Assembly (NCBI RefSeq): GCF_003130795.1
Contig: NZ_CP029353.1
Span: 1,317,501-1,381,500, forward strand
Reading direction: 5' to 3'
From: Azospirillum thermophilum
GTDB taxonomy: Bacteria; Pseudomonadota; Alphaproteobacteria; Azospirillales; Azospirillaceae
Length of the DNA stretch: 64,000 nt
Shown here: positions 26,446 to 36,540 of the stretch, piece by piece
Position numbering within the stretch: position 1 is the stretch's first letter
Layout of the letters: each line of letters starts with the position of its first letter
Made by a program: the position numbers and the translations under genes
The notes under the pieces: model-generated
Seen by the model: only the letters and a program-made list of their open reading frames with translations
Databases searched by the model: none
What the model was told of the DNA's origin: nothing

Positions 26446-27239
26446 TCACCGTCCAGGGTATCCACGTCACCTTCGGCCGCGGCACGCCGCTGGAGAAGAA
26501 GGCGCTGCGCGGGGTGGACCTGACCATCCCCGAGGGGCAGTTCGTCACGGTCATCGGCTCCAACGGCGCCGGCAAGTCGACCCTGCTGGGCGCGCTGGCC
26601 GGGGACGTGCTGGCCGAGCGCGGGACGATCGCCATCGACGGCACGGACGTCACGCGCTGGACCACGCCCAGGCGGTCCGCCCTGGTCGCCCGCGTCTTCC
26701 AGGACCCCATGGCGGGGAGCTGCGCCAACCTCACCATCGAGGAGAACATGGCGCTGGCTGCGGCGCGCGGGCGGCGGCGCGGCCTGGGGCTGGCGCTGCG
26801 CTCCGACCGCCGCCACCAGTTCCGCGAGCGGATCGCCGAGCTGGGGCTGGGGCTGGAACGGCGGCTGCACGACCGGATGGGCCTGCTGTCCGGCGGGCAG
26901 CGGCAGGCGGTCAGCCTGCTGATGGCCACGCTGTCCGGGTCCAAGATCCTGCTGCTCGACGAGCATACGGCGGCGCTGGACCCGGCGACGGCCGACTTCG
27001 TTCTGGACCTCACGCGCCGGATCGTCCGCGAGAACCGGCTGACCACGCTGATGGTCACCCATTCCATGCGCCAGGCGCTCGACTATGGCGACCGCACCGT
27101 CATGCTCCACGAGGGGCAGGTGGTGCTGGACGTCGCGGGGGAGGAGCGCGCCGGGCTGGACGTGCCCCACCTGCTCGCCCTGTTCGCCCGGCAGCGCGGC
27201 GGGGTGGAGATCAGCGACGACAGCCTGCTGATCGACTGA
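26442..27239 (+). CDS. ABC transporter ATP-binding protein
   Basis: 265 residues. Walker A GSNGAGKST, signature LSGGQRQAVSL, Walker B ILLLDEHTAALDP, H-loop VTHSMRQ. Note HTAALD in place of the common PTSALD. ATG 26442 overlaps the permease stop, so translation is coupled. Third gene of the uptake system. Confidence 0.95.
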   Translation: MITVQGIHVTFGRGTPLEKKALRGVDLTIPEGQFVTVIGSNGAGKSTLLGALAGDVLAERGTIAIDGTDVTRWTTPRRSALVARVFQDPMAGSCANLTIEENMALAAARGRRRGLGLALRSDRRHQFRERIAELGLGLERRLHDRMGLLSGGQRQAVSLLMATLSGSKILLLDEHTAALDPATADFVLDLTRRIVRENRLTTLMVTHSMRQALDYGDRTVMLHEGQVVLDVAGEERAGLDVPHLLALFARQRGGVEISDDSLLID

Positions 27240-27252
27240 GGCCCCCGCGCCG

Positions 27253-29028
27253 TCACCGCTCGTCCCGGTCCGCCTCGAAGAGGGCCTGGAGCTCGGCTGC
27301 GGCCTGCCGCGAGGTCTGGATGAGCCGGGTCTCGTCATGGTGGACGGCGTGCTGGCGGAGGAGCGTCCGTTCGTCATGGGCGCGGAAGGTGTCGAGCGTG
27401 CGGGCGACCTCGTCCTGCGGCAGGCCCAGCGTCTGCAGCACGTCCCCGGTCAGCCGCAGGCTCGAGTCGAGGGTTTCCCGGACGATGTGGGTGACGCCGC
27501 GGTCCATCAGGTAATGGGCGTGGCGCCGGTTGCGGGCGCGGGCCAGGATGGTCAGGTTGGGGAAGTGGCGCCGGGCGATCTCCACGACGCGCAGCGATTC
27601 CTCCACATCGGCCAGCGCCACCACCAGCACCCTGGCGGTCTCCGCCCCGGCGGCGCGCAGCAGTTCGGGCCGGGTGGGGTCGCCGTAGAAGACCTTGTTG
27701 CCGAAGCGCCGGACGAAATCGACCTGCGCCGCGTCCTTCTCCAGCGCGGTGAAGGGGATGCCGCGCAGGCGCAGGATGCGGCCGACGATCTGGCCGACCC
27801 GGCCGAAGCCGCAGATGAGGACCGGCGAGCCGTCGGTCTCGATCCGGTCGAAGGGCCGCGGCGACTTGACGATCAGCCGCGGTGCCAGCCAGCGCTCCTC
27901 CGCCGAGAAGAGGAAGGGGGTGGCGAGCATCGACAGGGTGACGACCAGCATGGCGGCCGAGGCCTGCGCCTGGGTCATCGCCCCGACCGAGACGGCGAGG
28001 CCGAAGAGGACGAAGCCGAACTCGCCGCCCTGGCTCAGCACCGTCGCCATGCGGACCGAGCCGCCGATGCGCAGGCCGCCGAACCGGCCCAGCCCGACCA
28101 GAACCGCCGCCTTCACCAGCATCAGCCCGAGGGCCAGCGCGATGAAGCGCACCGGCTCGGCCAGCAGGGCCGGGATGTCGGCGGCCATGCCGACCGACAC
28201 GAAGAACAGGCCGAGCAGCAGCCCCTCGAACGGCTCGATGTCGGCACGGACCTCGTGCCGGTATTCCGAATCGGACAGCAGCACGCCGGCCATGAAGGCG
28301 CCGAGCGACATGGACAGCCCGGCGGCCTGGACGAAGACGGCGGTGCCGATGACGATCAGCAGGACCGTCGCCGTGAAGATCTCCGGCGACTTGGCGCTGT
28401 CGGCGGCGCGGAAGGCCGGCCGTACCAGATAGCGGCCGCCGACCAGCACCAGGGCGATCGCGCCCACCCCCTTGGCGACCGCCAGCCAGGCCCCGTCGGC
28501 GTCCGGCATCGCGCCGCTGTTGCCGAGCAGGGGCAGCAGGGCCACCGCCGGGATGATCGCGAGGTCCTGGAACAGCAGGATCGAGAAGGCGTTGCGGCCC
28601 GACAGGCCGGCCAGCAGCTCCCGCTCCGCCAGCATGGGCAGCACCATGGCGGTGGAGGAGAGCGCCAGCCCGAACCCCAGCACGACCGCCGCCGGCAGCG
28701 GCAGGCCGAGCCCGAATGCGGCGAGCGCCCCGACCACCACCGCGGTGACGATCACCTGTGCCCCGCCCAGCCCCAGCACGGCCTTGCGCATCACCCACAG
28801 GCGGGCCGGCCGCAGCTCCAGCCCGATCAGGAACAGCAGGAGGACGACGCCGAGCTCCGAGGCGTGGGCGATGGCGCCGACGTCGGTGACGAGCCCCAGC
28901 CCCGCCGGCCCGACCACCAGCCCGGCCGCGAGGTAGCCCAGCGGCGCCCCGAACCCGAATCGCTTCGCCACCGGCACGGCGACCACCATCGCCGCCAGCA
29001 GCACGACCACCGTAACCAGCTCCGCCAT
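27253..29028 (-). CDS. CPA2 cation:proton antiporter with RCK domain (KefB/KefC type)
   Basis: 591 residues. About twelve membrane helices (1-380) carry typical antiporter segments (LGYLAAGLVVGPAGLGL, FLIGLELRPARLWVM, LFQDLAIIPAVALLPL). A TrkA/RCK NAD-binding domain follows at about 400-520 (VLICGFGRVGQIVGRIL, with NKVFYGDPTRPELLRAAGA). Expected role: potassium or other monovalent cation efflux in exchange for protons. ATG 29028 is the family start; the frame to 29250 would cover the upstream dyad module. Regulation by that module is inferred. Confidence 0.93.
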   Translation of the reverse strand: MAELVTVVVLLAAMVVAVPVAKRFGFGAPLGYLAAGLVVGPAGLGLVTDVGAIAHASELGVVLLLFLIGLELRPARLWVMRKAVLGLGGAQVIVTAVVVGALAAFGLGLPLPAAVVLGFGLALSSTAMVLPMLAERELLAGLSGRNAFSILLFQDLAIIPAVALLPLLGNSGAMPDADGAWLAVAKGVGAIALVLVGGRYLVRPAFRAADSAKSPEIFTATVLLIVIGTAVFVQAAGLSMSLGAFMAGVLLSDSEYRHEVRADIEPFEGLLLGLFFVSVGMAADIPALLAEPVRFIALALGLMLVKAAVLVGLGRFGGLRIGGSVRMATVLSQGGEFGFVLFGLAVSVGAMTQAQASAAMLVVTLSMLATPFLFSAEERWLAPRLIVKSPRPFDRIETDGSPVLICGFGRVGQIVGRILRLRGIPFTALEKDAAQVDFVRRFGNKVFYGDPTRPELLRAAGAETARVLVVALADVEESLRVVEIARRHFPNLTILARARNRRHAHYLMDRGVTHIVRETLDSSLRLTGDVLQTLGLPQDEVARTLDTFRAHDERTLLRQHAVHHDETRLIQTSRQAAAELQALFEADRDER

Positions 29029-29108
29029 CTGTTCCCGCCCGTTGTCTTGCCCCGCTCCAGTATGAGGCAAATCGTCGCAGAGCAGGTAGGGGGCGGATGG
29101 CCGGCGTT

Positions 29109-29142
29109 GTGCGCGTTGTGCAGCGTTCTTCCGCCGCACAAT
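29109..29142 (-). promoter_or_regulatory. Proximal 34-bp element upstream of the Kef-type gene
   Basis: Minus strand: ATTGTGCGGC (29142-29133), 11 bases, GCACAACGCGCAC (29121-29109). Identical at all 23 fixed positions to the element at 8819-8852 before trpL. It ends 80 bp before the gene start. Confidence 0.55.
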
Positions 29143-29203
29143 GGATTCTGGTCGAGATTGTATTGTGAAATCAACGCATTGGCGGAACCGTTCGTCCACG
29201 GTC

Positions 29204-29224
29204 ATTGTGCGCGGGATGCACAAT
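29204..29224. promoter_or_regulatory. Distal dyad upstream of the Kef-type gene
   Basis: ATTGTGC (29204-29210), seven bases, GCACAAT (29218-29224). It lies 61 bp from the 34-bp element, compared with 63 bp at the trpL locus. Between them a TTGA sits 32 bases before the element, as a TTGAC does at 33 bases before trpL. The rest of 29029-29372 holds no gene; a long imperfect hairpin at about 29288-29346 has no T tract. Confidence 0.5.
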
Positions 29225-29372
29225 GCAGACGTGAGGGGTGCCGGGCGCACCTATCGCGTTGATGGAACGACTGTATCAGCCTGATCGGGATGGGGCAAGC
29301 CGGTGCGCTTCGAGCGACCGGGGCTGCCCCTCGCATCCCATCCCCTCTCCACCGGAGCGTGTGGTCCGCCCC

Positions 29373-30503
29373 TTACTGCACCACGATCCGCGGCGCGGCA
29401 CGGCTGGGACCGGTGGCGCCGGAGATCTTCTCCCAGACGCGGGCGGCGATCCGGCGATAGGCCTTGGCGTGCTCGCTGTCCGGCTGCGACACGACGATGG
29501 GCTGGCCCTGGTCGGAGGTCTCGCGGATCGACAGGTGCAGCGGAATCTCGCCGAGGAACTCCATGCCGAGCTGCTCGGCCTCCCGCTTCGCGCCGCCGTG
29601 GCTGAAGATGTCGGTGCGGTGGCCGCAGTTCGGGCAGCAGAAATAGCTCATGTTCTCGACGATGCCGAGGACGGGCACGTCGACCCGGCGGAACATGTTC
29701 AGCCCCTTGCGGGCGTCCAGCAGGGCGATGTCCTGCGGCGTGGAGACGATGACGGCGCCGGCCAGCGGCACCGACTGCGCCATGGTGAGCTGGGCGTCGC
29801 CGGTGCCCGGCGGCATGTCCACCACCAGCACGTCGAGCTCGCCCCAGTTCACGTCGCGCAGCATCTGCTGGAGCGCGCTCATCACCATGGGGCCGCGCCA
29901 GATCATCGGCGTATCCTCGGCCACCAGGAACCCCATGGACATGACCTTGATGCCGTAATTCTCCATCGGCTCCAGCCGGCGCCCGTCCGGGCTGCCGGGG
30001 CGGCCGGCGATGCCGAGCATGCGGGGCATGGAGGGGCCGTAGATGTCGGCGTCGAGCAGCCCGACCCGCTGTCCGTTGGCGGCCAGCCCCAGCGCCAGGT
30101 TCACGGCGGTGGTCGACTTGCCGACGCCGCCCTTGCCGGACGCGACGGCGACGATCGCCTTGACGCCGGGGACCATCGCCTTCTGCTCTCCGGCGCCATG
30201 GGCGTGACCATGGCCGTGCCCCTGCTGCGGGGCGGCCTGCCCGGCGGGGGCGGCACGGTGGGCGGTCAGCACGGCGGTCACCGACAGGACGCCGGGAATC
30301 GCCTCCACCGCCTTCTCGGCGGCATGGCGCACCGGCTCGGCCTGGGCGCCGCGTTTGGGGTCCACCTCGATGGAGAAAGCGACGTGCCCGTCACGCACCA
30401 CCAGACCGGACAACATGCCGAGACCGACGATGTCGCGGCCCCGTTCCGGATCGATCACGGACTTGAGCGCGTCCAGAACTTGAGCTTCGCTGACCTGCAC
30501 CAT
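29373..30503 (-). CDS. apbC: Mrp/ApbC-family iron-sulfur carrier P-loop ATPase
   Basis: 376 residues. A DUF59/MIP18-like domain (about 1-80) is followed by a His-rich linker (GHGHGHAHG, about 96-104). The Mrp ATPase then has the deviant Walker [11 protein letters not shown] (122-131), [11 protein letters not shown] and the cluster-binding CPNC motif (about 288). It binds and passes on Fe-S clusters. ATG 30503 is the family start. Stands alone, divergent from hflK. Confidence 0.94.
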   Translation of the reverse strand: MVQVSEAQVLDALKSVIDPERGRDIVGLGMLSGLVVRDGHVAFSIEVDPKRGAQAEPVRHAAEKAVEAIPGVLSVTAVLTAHRAAPAGQAAPQQGHGHGHAHGAGEQKAMVPGVKAIVAVASGKGGVGKSTTAVNLALGLAANGQRVGLLDADIYGPSMPRMLGIAGRPGSPDGRRLEPMENYGIKVMSMGFLVAEDTPMIWRGPMVMSALQQMLRDVNWGELDVLVVDMPPGTGDAQLTMAQSVPLAGAVIVSTPQDIALLDARKGLNMFRRVDVPVLGIVENMSYFCCPNCGHRTDIFSHGGAKREAEQLGMEFLGEIPLHLSIRETSDQGQPIVVSQPDSEHAKAYRRIAARVWEKISGATGPSRAAPRIVVQ

Positions 30504-30670
30504 GGTTGAAAACTCCGCTGCCTTCCCGATATTGGCGGATATCCGTTGGTGGATCCCTGCCCTGATCGGCGGGGGCACTATAGGACCGAGGAATAACAAT
30601 GGTAAAGGGAGCCGGCCGCTTACCGGTTCCCTCGACCTGACGAGAGTGTGAGGAAGGGGGACTGAACGGA

Positions 30671-31906
30671 ATGCCGTGGAGCAATCAAGGCGGGGGCGGT
30701 GGAGGTGGCGGCCCCTGGGGTCCTCCGCCGGGTGGTGGCCAGAATCCGTGGGGACGGCCGCCCGGCGGCGGCAACGGGGGCGGGGGCGGGGGCGGTCCGC
30801 AGCCTCCCGACCTTGAGGATCTCCTGCGCAGGAGCCAGGACCGTCTGCGGCGCGTGATGCCCGGCGGCGTCGGCAGCGGCCGCGGGATCGCCCTGGTGGT
30901 CGGCGTGCTGGCGCTCGTCTGGCTCGCCAGCGGCATCTATCGGGTGGAGGCGGACGAGCAGGGCGTGGTGATGCGGTTCGGCCAGTGGGTGCGAACCGAG
31001 CAGCCCGGCCTGCGCTACCGCCTGCCGTCGCCGATCGAATCGGTGCTGCTGCCGAAGGTCACCCGCGTCAACCGCATCGAGGTCGGCTACCGCTCCGCCG
31101 GCGACGGACGCCGCGGCGACCGCGACGTGACGGACGAGTCGATGATGCTGACCGGCGACGAGAACATCATCGACATCGACTTCACGGTGTTCTGGGTGAT
31201 CAAGGACGCGGGCCAGTTCCTGTTCAAGATCCGCGAGCCCGAGGTGACGGTGAAGAAGGCGGCCGAGAGCGCGATGCGCGAGGTGATCGGCCGGACCGAG
31301 CTGCAGCCCGCCCTGACCGAGGCCCGCCAGCAGATCGAATCCTCCACCCGGCAGCTCCTGCAGGCGATGCTCGACGACTATCAGGCGGGCATCGAGATCA
31401 CGCAGGTCCAGCTCCAGAAGGCCGACCCGCCGTCGCCGGTCATCGACGCCTTCAACGACGTGCAGCGTGCCCGCTCCGACCGCGAGCGCGCCCGCAACGA
31501 GGCGGAAGCCTACCGCAACGACATCATTCCGCGCGCCCGAGGCGAAGCGGAGCGCCTGATCCAGGAGGCCTCGGCCTACCGCGAGCAGGTGGTGAGCCTG
31601 GCCCAGGGTGACGCCGACCGGTTCCGCAAGGTGCACGAGGCCTACAGCCTGTCCAAGGACGTGACCGCCCGCCGTCTCTACCTGGAGACGATGGAGGAGA
31701 TCCTGCGCGGCCGGAACAAGGTGATCGTCGACGGCAACGCGCAGGGCGTCGTGCCCTACCTGCCGCTGAGCCAGCTCCACCCGGCCTCGCCGCCGGCGCC
31801 GGGGCAGATCCCGATGCGCAGCGGCGGCCCGATCGCGCAGCCCGGCAGCCAGTCGTCCGGCGCGACGACCCTTCCCGGCGCCCAGTCGTTGCAGAGCAAC
31901 CGGTAA
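30671..31906 (+). CDS. hflK: Membrane protease modulator HflK
   Basis: 411 residues. A Gly/Pro-rich cytoplasmic N-terminus (1-55) is followed by one membrane helix (about 73-93) and a periplasmic SPFH/band-7 domain ([19 protein letters not shown], then a long helical stretch), with a Pro/Ser/Gln tail. HflK and HflC form a large cage around FtsH and adjust its proteolysis. hflC starts 14 bp later. Confidence 0.96.
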   Translation: MPWSNQGGGGGGGGPWGPPPGGGQNPWGRPPGGGNGGGGGGGPQPPDLEDLLRRSQDRLRRVMPGGVGSGRGIALVVGVLALVWLASGIYRVEADEQGVVMRFGQWVRTEQPGLRYRLPSPIESVLLPKVTRVNRIEVGYRSAGDGRRGDRDVTDESMMLTGDENIIDIDFTVFWVIKDAGQFLFKIREPEVTVKKAAESAMREVIGRTELQPALTEARQQIESSTRQLLQAMLDDYQAGIEITQVQLQKADPPSPVIDAFNDVQRARSDRERARNEAEAYRNDIIPRARGEAERLIQEASAYREQVVSLAQGDADRFRKVHEAYSLSKDVTARRLYLETMEEILRGRNKVIVDGNAQGVVPYLPLSQLHPASPPAPGQIPMRSGGPIAQPGSQSSGATTLPGAQSLQSNR

Positions 31907-31920
31907 GGGGGAGAGACGCC

Positions 31921-32793
31921 ATGAACCGTACCCTTGCCATCGCCGGCCTCGGCATCGTCGCCGCCGCCGTCGTCGCCTCGTCCGCCCTGTTCACCGTGAA
32001 CGAGGCGCAGCAGGCGCTGGTCCTGCAGTTCGGCGAACCGCGCCGGGTCATCCAGACACCGGGCCTGCAGGTGAAGATCCCCTTCATCCAGGAGGTCCGG
32101 ATCCTCGACCGCCGCGTGCTGGACCTCGACCCGCCGGTCGAACAGGTGATCCTGGCCGACCAGAAGCGCCTGGATGTCGACGCCTTTGCCCGCTACCGCA
32201 TCCACGATCCGCTGAAGTTCTACCAGACCGCGGGAACCGAGGCGGTCGCCGAGACGCGGATGAACTCGATCGTCAACTCCTCGCTGCGCCGCGTGCTGGG
32301 CAGCGTCACCCTGCTGGCCGTGCTGTCGGAGGAGCGCGCGCGGATCATGAACGACATCCGCGGCCAGGTGAACGGCGAGGCCCAGCGCTTCGGCATCGAG
32401 ATCGTCGATGTCCGCATCCGCCGCGCCGACCTGCCGGAGGAGACCAGCCAGTCGATCTTCGCCCGCATGCGGTCCGAGCGCGAACGTGAGGCCGCCGAGG
32501 CCCGCGCCCAGGGCCAGGAGCAGTCGCAGCAGATCCGCTCCCGCGCCGAGCGCGAACGCACGGTCATCCTGGCCGAGGCGCAGCGCGACGCGCAGATCCT
32601 GCGCGGTGAGGGCGACAACCAGGCGATCAAGCTGATCGGCGAGGCGACCTCGATCGATCCGCAGTTCTACAGCTTCTACCGGTCGCTGGAAGCCTACCGG
32701 AAGGCCCTGAACAAGGACGACACCACCCTCGTCCTGAGCCCCACCGGCGAGTTCTTCCGCTATTTCGGCGCCGGCAGCACTCCGGAGAAGTAA
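31921..32793 (+). CDS. hflC: Membrane protease modulator HflC
   Basis: 290 residues. N-terminal membrane anchor (about 5-23), then the SPFH domain (VNEAQQALVLQFGEPRRVI) and a helical region (RSERERE, RAQGQEQSQQIRSRAER). Partner of HflK. Followed by degP after a long hairpin at 32805-32833, so degP may be in the same or a separate transcript. Confidence 0.96.
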   Translation: MNRTLAIAGLGIVAAAVVASSALFTVNEAQQALVLQFGEPRRVIQTPGLQVKIPFIQEVRILDRRVLDLDPPVEQVILADQKRLDVDAFARYRIHDPLKFYQTAGTEAVAETRMNSIVNSSLRRVLGSVTLLAVLSEERARIMNDIRGQVNGEAQRFGIEIVDVRIRRADLPEETSQSIFARMRSEREREAAEARAQGQEQSQQIRSRAERERTVILAEAQRDAQILRGEGDNQAIKLIGEATSIDPQFYSFYRSLEAYRKALNKDDTTLVLSPTGEFFRYFGAGSTPEK

Positions 32794-32804
32794 CGGAAGC
32801 GGCA

Positions 32805-32833
32805 CCTCCTCCGCCCGATGGGGGCGGAGGAGG
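32805..32833. other. Strong hairpin between hflC and degP
   Basis: CCTCCTCCGCCC (32805-32816) pairs perfectly with GGGCGGAGGAGG (32822-32833). No T tract follows on the plus strand, so it is more likely an mRNA-stability or processing structure than a Rho-independent terminator. Confidence 0.6.
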
Positions 32834-33117
32834 AACCCGCAAAAAATCCCCCTTTCCCGGCAATGAAACGGGACTCCGCCGTTTCCTCCGCGCCATTTTA
32901 AGGCCATAGTCGCCAACGAATACTCGTACGACCAGGAGATCGGCGCCGGGGCGGATCCGGCCGCTTCGGACGGTTGCCCCGGGGCTTGGACCCAGCGGCA
33001 GTTGCTTGAAGCGATGTGGTGGATGCCCTAGATCCGCTGCCATCGGATCGGGCGTGCCTTCCGGCCGCCGTTCCGCATGACCGCGACCAGGGCCGGTCGT
33101 CTGGCAGGGAGAAGCAG

Positions 33118-34683
33118 TTGATTCGCACCGACAACACCGGTTCGGCCGCTTTCGTTTCGGCCGCCCCTTTCCTCACCCGGCGGCTCCGCCCGTCCGCCCT
33201 GCTGTCCGGCGTCCGCATGCTGGTCACCGCGGCGGTCTGCGCGGTGACGCTGGCCGCCGGCACCCCGGCTCTCGCCCAGGGGCGCAGCAACGCGCCGGGC
33301 AGCTTCGCCGATCTGGCGGAAAAGCTGCTGCCGGCCGTCGTGAACATCTCCACCAGCCAGGCCGCGCCGCAGCGCCAGCCGGGCCAGCGTCCGGAGGTGC
33401 CGCAGTTCCCGCCGGGCTCGCCGTTCGAGGAGTTCTTCCGTGACTTCTTCGACCGCCAGCAGCAGGACCAGCCGCAGCGCAAGGCCACCTCTCTGGGGTC
33501 GGGATTCGTCATCGACGCCAAGAACGGCTATGTGGTGACCAACAACCACGTCATCCAGGACGCCGACGAGGTCACGGTCATCCTGCAGGACGACACCAAC
33601 ATCAAGGCGGAGGTCGTCGGCAAGGACAGCAAGACCGACCTCGCCCTGCTGAAGATCAAGACCAACCATCCGCTGGTCGCCGTGCCCTTCGGCGACAGCG
33701 ACGCCATGCGGGTGGGCGACTGGGTGCTGGCGATCGGCAACCCGTTCGGGCTCGGCGGCTCGGTCACCGCGGGCATCATCTCGGCCCGGCAGCGCGACAT
33801 CAACGCCGGCCCCTATGACGACTTCCTGCAGACCGACGCCTCGATCAACCGCGGCAACTCCGGCGGCCCGATGTTCAACCTGAACGGCGAGGTGATCGGC
33901 ATCAACACCGCCATCTTCTCGCCCTCGGGCGGGTCGGTCGGCATCGGCTTCGCCATCCCGTCGAACCTCGCCAAGCAGGTCGTGGCCCAGCTCCGCGACT
34001 ATGGCAAGACGCGGCGCGGCTGGCTGGGCGTCCGTATTCAGGCGGTCACGCCGGAGATCGCGGAGAGCCTGGGCCTGCCGGCGCACAAGGGCGCTCTGGT
34101 CGCCTCGGTCACGCCGGACGGCCCGGCCGCGAAGAGCGGAATCCAGGCCGGCGATGTCGTGACCAAGTTCGACGGCAAGGAGATCAACGAGATGCGGCGC
34201 CTGCCGCGCGTGGTTGCCGAAACCGCCATCGACAAGGCCGTCCCGGTCGAGGTCTGGCGCAAGGGCAAGACCATGAACGTGCAGGTCAAGGTCGGCGAGC
34301 TGGAGGCTGCCGAGGAATCGGGCCTGCTGGCCGCCGGTCCGGAAGAGCGCGCGCCGAAGGACAAGGGGCCGGCCCCGAAGGCGACCGAGGCGCTGGGCCT
34401 GAAGCTGACCGCCATCACGCCGGAACTGCGCCAGCAGTACGAGATCAAGCCCGAGCTGAAGGGCGTGGTCGTGACCGAGGTGCAGAGCGGTTCCACCGCC
34501 GGCGAGAAGGGCGTTCGCCCGGGCGACGTGATCGTCGAGGTCGGCCAGGAGGAGGTCCGCAAGCCGGAGGACGTCACCGGCAAGATCCAGAAGGCCAAGG
34601 AGCAGGGCAAGAAGTCGATCCTGCTGCTGATCGACCGCAAGGGCGACCTGCGCTTCGTCGCCATCCCGCTCGGCCAGGGCTGA
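33118..34683 (+). CDS. degP: Periplasmic serine protease Do (DegP/HtrA)
   Basis: 521 residues. Signal peptide (ending PALAQG), trypsin-like protease domain with triad His144 (NNHVI), Asp174 (KTDLALL) and Ser248 (RGNSGGP), then two PDZ domains (about 300-390 and 425-515). Degrades or refolds damaged envelope proteins. I chose the TTG at 33118 because AGGGAG lies six bases before it; an in-frame ATG further in (SGVRMLVT) would shorten the signal region. Downstream, its terminator is separated from it by a group II intron. Confidence 0.94.
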   Translation: MIRTDNTGSAAFVSAAPFLTRRLRPSALLSGVRMLVTAAVCAVTLAAGTPALAQGRSNAPGSFADLAEKLLPAVVNISTSQAAPQRQPGQRPEVPQFPPGSPFEEFFRDFFDRQQQDQPQRKATSLGSGFVIDAKNGYVVTNNHVIQDADEVTVILQDDTNIKAEVVGKDSKTDLALLKIKTNHPLVAVPFGDSDAMRVGDWVLAIGNPFGLGGSVTAGIISARQRDINAGPYDDFLQTDASINRGNSGGPMFNLNGEVIGINTAIFSPSGGSVGIGFAIPSNLAKQVVAQLRDYGKTRRGWLGVRIQAVTPEIAESLGLPAHKGALVASVTPDGPAAKSGIQAGDVVTKFDGKEINEMRRLPRVVAETAIDKAVPVEVWRKGKTMNVQVKVGELEAAEESGLLAAGPEERAPKDKGPAPKATEALGLKLTAITPELRQQYEIKPELKGVVVTEVQSGSTAGEKGVRPGDVIVEVGQEEVRKPEDVTGKIQKAKEQGKKSILLLIDRKGDLRFVAIPLGQG

Positions 34684-34695
34684 CCGGCCGGCGCA

Positions 34696-36536
34696 ATCGG
34701 CATAGGGGGCGACCCGAGAAGGTCGCACCCCTGCCACACCACCCGGCATGCGGGTCCGCACCGGGCGGTTCGGGGGATTGAGGTCATGCGAGCCTGGGCA
34801 GTCCGAGTTGGTCTGCCCATTTGATCGTGAGGACTGCATTGAGAAGCTTGCCGCTGTTGCCCCACCAGGGTCGGCCATTGGCCGCGATTTGTTGGGCGAC
34901 GGCGGGCTTGGCCCCTCTGGCCGTCAGTTCCCGGAAGATGGTCTTCCCCCGCTTCCACTGCTTGAGCTGAATGGCCCGCAGCCGGTGGCGTATCCATTCG
35001 TCCAGCGTTCGCCGGACCTTTGGAGTTTGCGCCAGTCGGAAGTAGGCTTTCCAGCCCAGCAGGAAATCGCGCAGCCTCGCCACCACCGCGGCCATCGACC
35101 GTCCCGTCAGCCGGGGCGTCAGGTCGCGGATGTGGTCCTTGAACGCCGTGATCGCCTTGTCGGCGACCCTCCGCCTGACCTCTCCCTTCGGTCCGGCCCA
35201 GAAGGCATAGCCGAGGAATTTGCGGCCGAAGACGGGGGCCACGGCGCTCTTGGCTTCGTTCACCGTCAGGTGCAACCGGCCATGGAGGCGCCGCAGCAGG
35301 GCCATCACCCGCTCTCCCGCCCGACGCGACCGCACATGGACGTTGCAGTCGTCGGCGTAGCGGCAGAAGGCATGGCCCCGGCGTTCCAGTTCCTTGTCCA
35401 CCTCGTCCAGGATCAGATTGGCCAGCAGCGGCGACAGCGGTCCCCCTTGCGGGGAACCCGTCCGACGCCGTGCGACCGCCCCATCGTCCTCCATGACGCC
35501 GGCATCCAGGTAGGCCCGCACCAGCCGGATGATGGCCGGGTCCGGGACCCTCTTGGACAGACGGTCGATCGGAAGGTCATGGTCGATCCGGTCGAAGAAC
35601 TTCTCCAGGTCCACATCCACGACGATCCGCCGGCCGGACTGCACGAAGCTTTGCGCCGCAAGGACGGCGTCGTGCGCACTCCGGCCGGGACGGAAGCCGT
35701 AACTGTGGTCGCTGAAGCCGGGATCGAGGATCGGCTGGAGAACTTGCAGCATCGCCTGTTGGATCAGGCGGTCCGTCACCGGGGGAATGCCGAGTTCGCG
35801 CTCGCCACCCCCAGGTTTCGGGATCATCACGCGACGCACCGGCTGCGGCCGGTACGTCCCCTCCCGCAGGCTGTCGCGGATCGCCGGCCAGCGGCTCTTC
35901 AGCAGTGCGGCGGTCTGGTCGATGTCCAGGCCGTCCACTCCCGCTGCACCCCCGTTGGCCCGCACCTTCCTCAACGCTCGCAGAAGGTTCTCTCGCGCCA
36001 GGACCGCATCCAGCAGCCCCGGCCCCATGGCGTCCGTGTCCCGGCGCGGGCGCTCGGCTTCGTCAAGACGGGCCTCCGGACGGGCTTCACCCGTCCTCCT
36101 CTCCCGCCTCCCGGATCGCTCCGGCATCTGACGCATGGCCTCACGCATCGTCGGGTGGACTCCATTCTCCCTCGTTCGGCCCTTCGGTCCGGCTCGCGCC
36201 TCGCCTACTATGGCCTCTGCTGACTTCCCGCTCCGGCTCGACGCCGTCGCCCTTTCAGGCGCAAGGCGGGATCTCCCCAGGTAAGAACGCGTTCCTTCGC
36301 TGCACGACCGCCGGATTTACGCCACCGACCCTTGGTCACAAGAGCTTCGCGGTTCCATGCCCGCTCGCCCTGGTCGGCACCGCCTCATATCCGGTTCTTG
36401 TTCATCGGCCCGCAGCTGCGATCCACGCTTCCTTCCCACGGTCGGTTGCCCTTCCGCAGTTGCGCTTCTCTTCGTTCGCCGTGATCAGCTTACGGAGGGA
36501 CTTACACCCTCAAGAACGCGCCCATGCTGGGCGCAC
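34696..36536 (-). mobile_element. Group II intron, about 1841 nt
   Basis: Minus strand. The 5' end GTGCGCCCAGCATGGGCGCG at 36536 is the bacterial group II intron start (GUGCGCC). Near the 3' end lie a domain V-like hairpin (about 34772-34734; ACCGCCCGGTGCGGACCCGC with GCCGGGTGGTGTGG) and a domain VI stem (GGGGTGCGACC/GGGTCGCCCC) with the bulged-A context CTATGCC, ending CCGAT at 34696. The maturase frame lies in domain IV. It was inserted in the short space between the degP stop and the shared degP/hutG terminator. Exact 3' end may vary by a base or two. Confidence 0.92.
34784..36148 (-). CDS. ltrA: Group II intron reverse transcriptase/maturase
   Basis: 454 residues. Reverse transcriptase motifs RRVMIPKPGGGERELGIP, SYGFRPGRSAHDAV, VDVDLEKFFDRIDHD, SPQGGPLSPLLANL and the catalytic YADD (264-267). 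The maturase X domain (GIIM) follows (YFRLAQTPKVRRTLDEWIRHRLR). No HNH endonuclease domain is visible, so mobility would rely on reverse splicing at exposed single-stranded DNA. An ATG at 36136 is an alternative start. Uninterrupted. Confidence 0.95.
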   Translation of the reverse strand: MREAMRQMPERSGRRERRTGEARPEARLDEAERPRRDTDAMGPGLLDAVLARENLLRALRKVRANGGAAGVDGLDIDQTAALLKSRWPAIRDSLREGTYRPQPVRRVMIPKPGGGERELGIPPVTDRLIQQAMLQVLQPILDPGFSDHSYGFRPGRSAHDAVLAAQSFVQSGRRIVVDVDLEKFFDRIDHDLPIDRLSKRVPDPAIIRLVRAYLDAGVMEDDGAVARRRTGSPQGGPLSPLLANLILDEVDKELERRGHAFCRYADDCNVHVRSRRAGERVMALLRRLHGRLHLTVNEAKSAVAPVFGRKFLGYAFWAGPKGEVRRRVADKAITAFKDHIRDLTPRLTGRSMAAVVARLRDFLLGWKAYFRLAQTPKVRRTLDEWIRHRLRAIQLKQWKRGKTIFRELTARGAKPAVAQQIAANGRPWWGNSGKLLNAVLTIKWADQLGLPRLA

Positions 36537-36540
36537 ACGG

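Noticed and set aside
29168..29176. FNR-type site suggested by TTGAT upstream of the antiporter gene
   Set aside because: The second half (ATCAA at the right spacing) is absent.
29288..29346. Terminator after apbC
   Set aside because: The long imperfect hairpin has no T tract in either direction; left as a possible structure only.
32805..32833. Rho-independent terminator between hflC and degP
   Set aside because: Perfect stem, but followed by AACCCG on the plus strand without a T run, so degP may still be co-transcribed.
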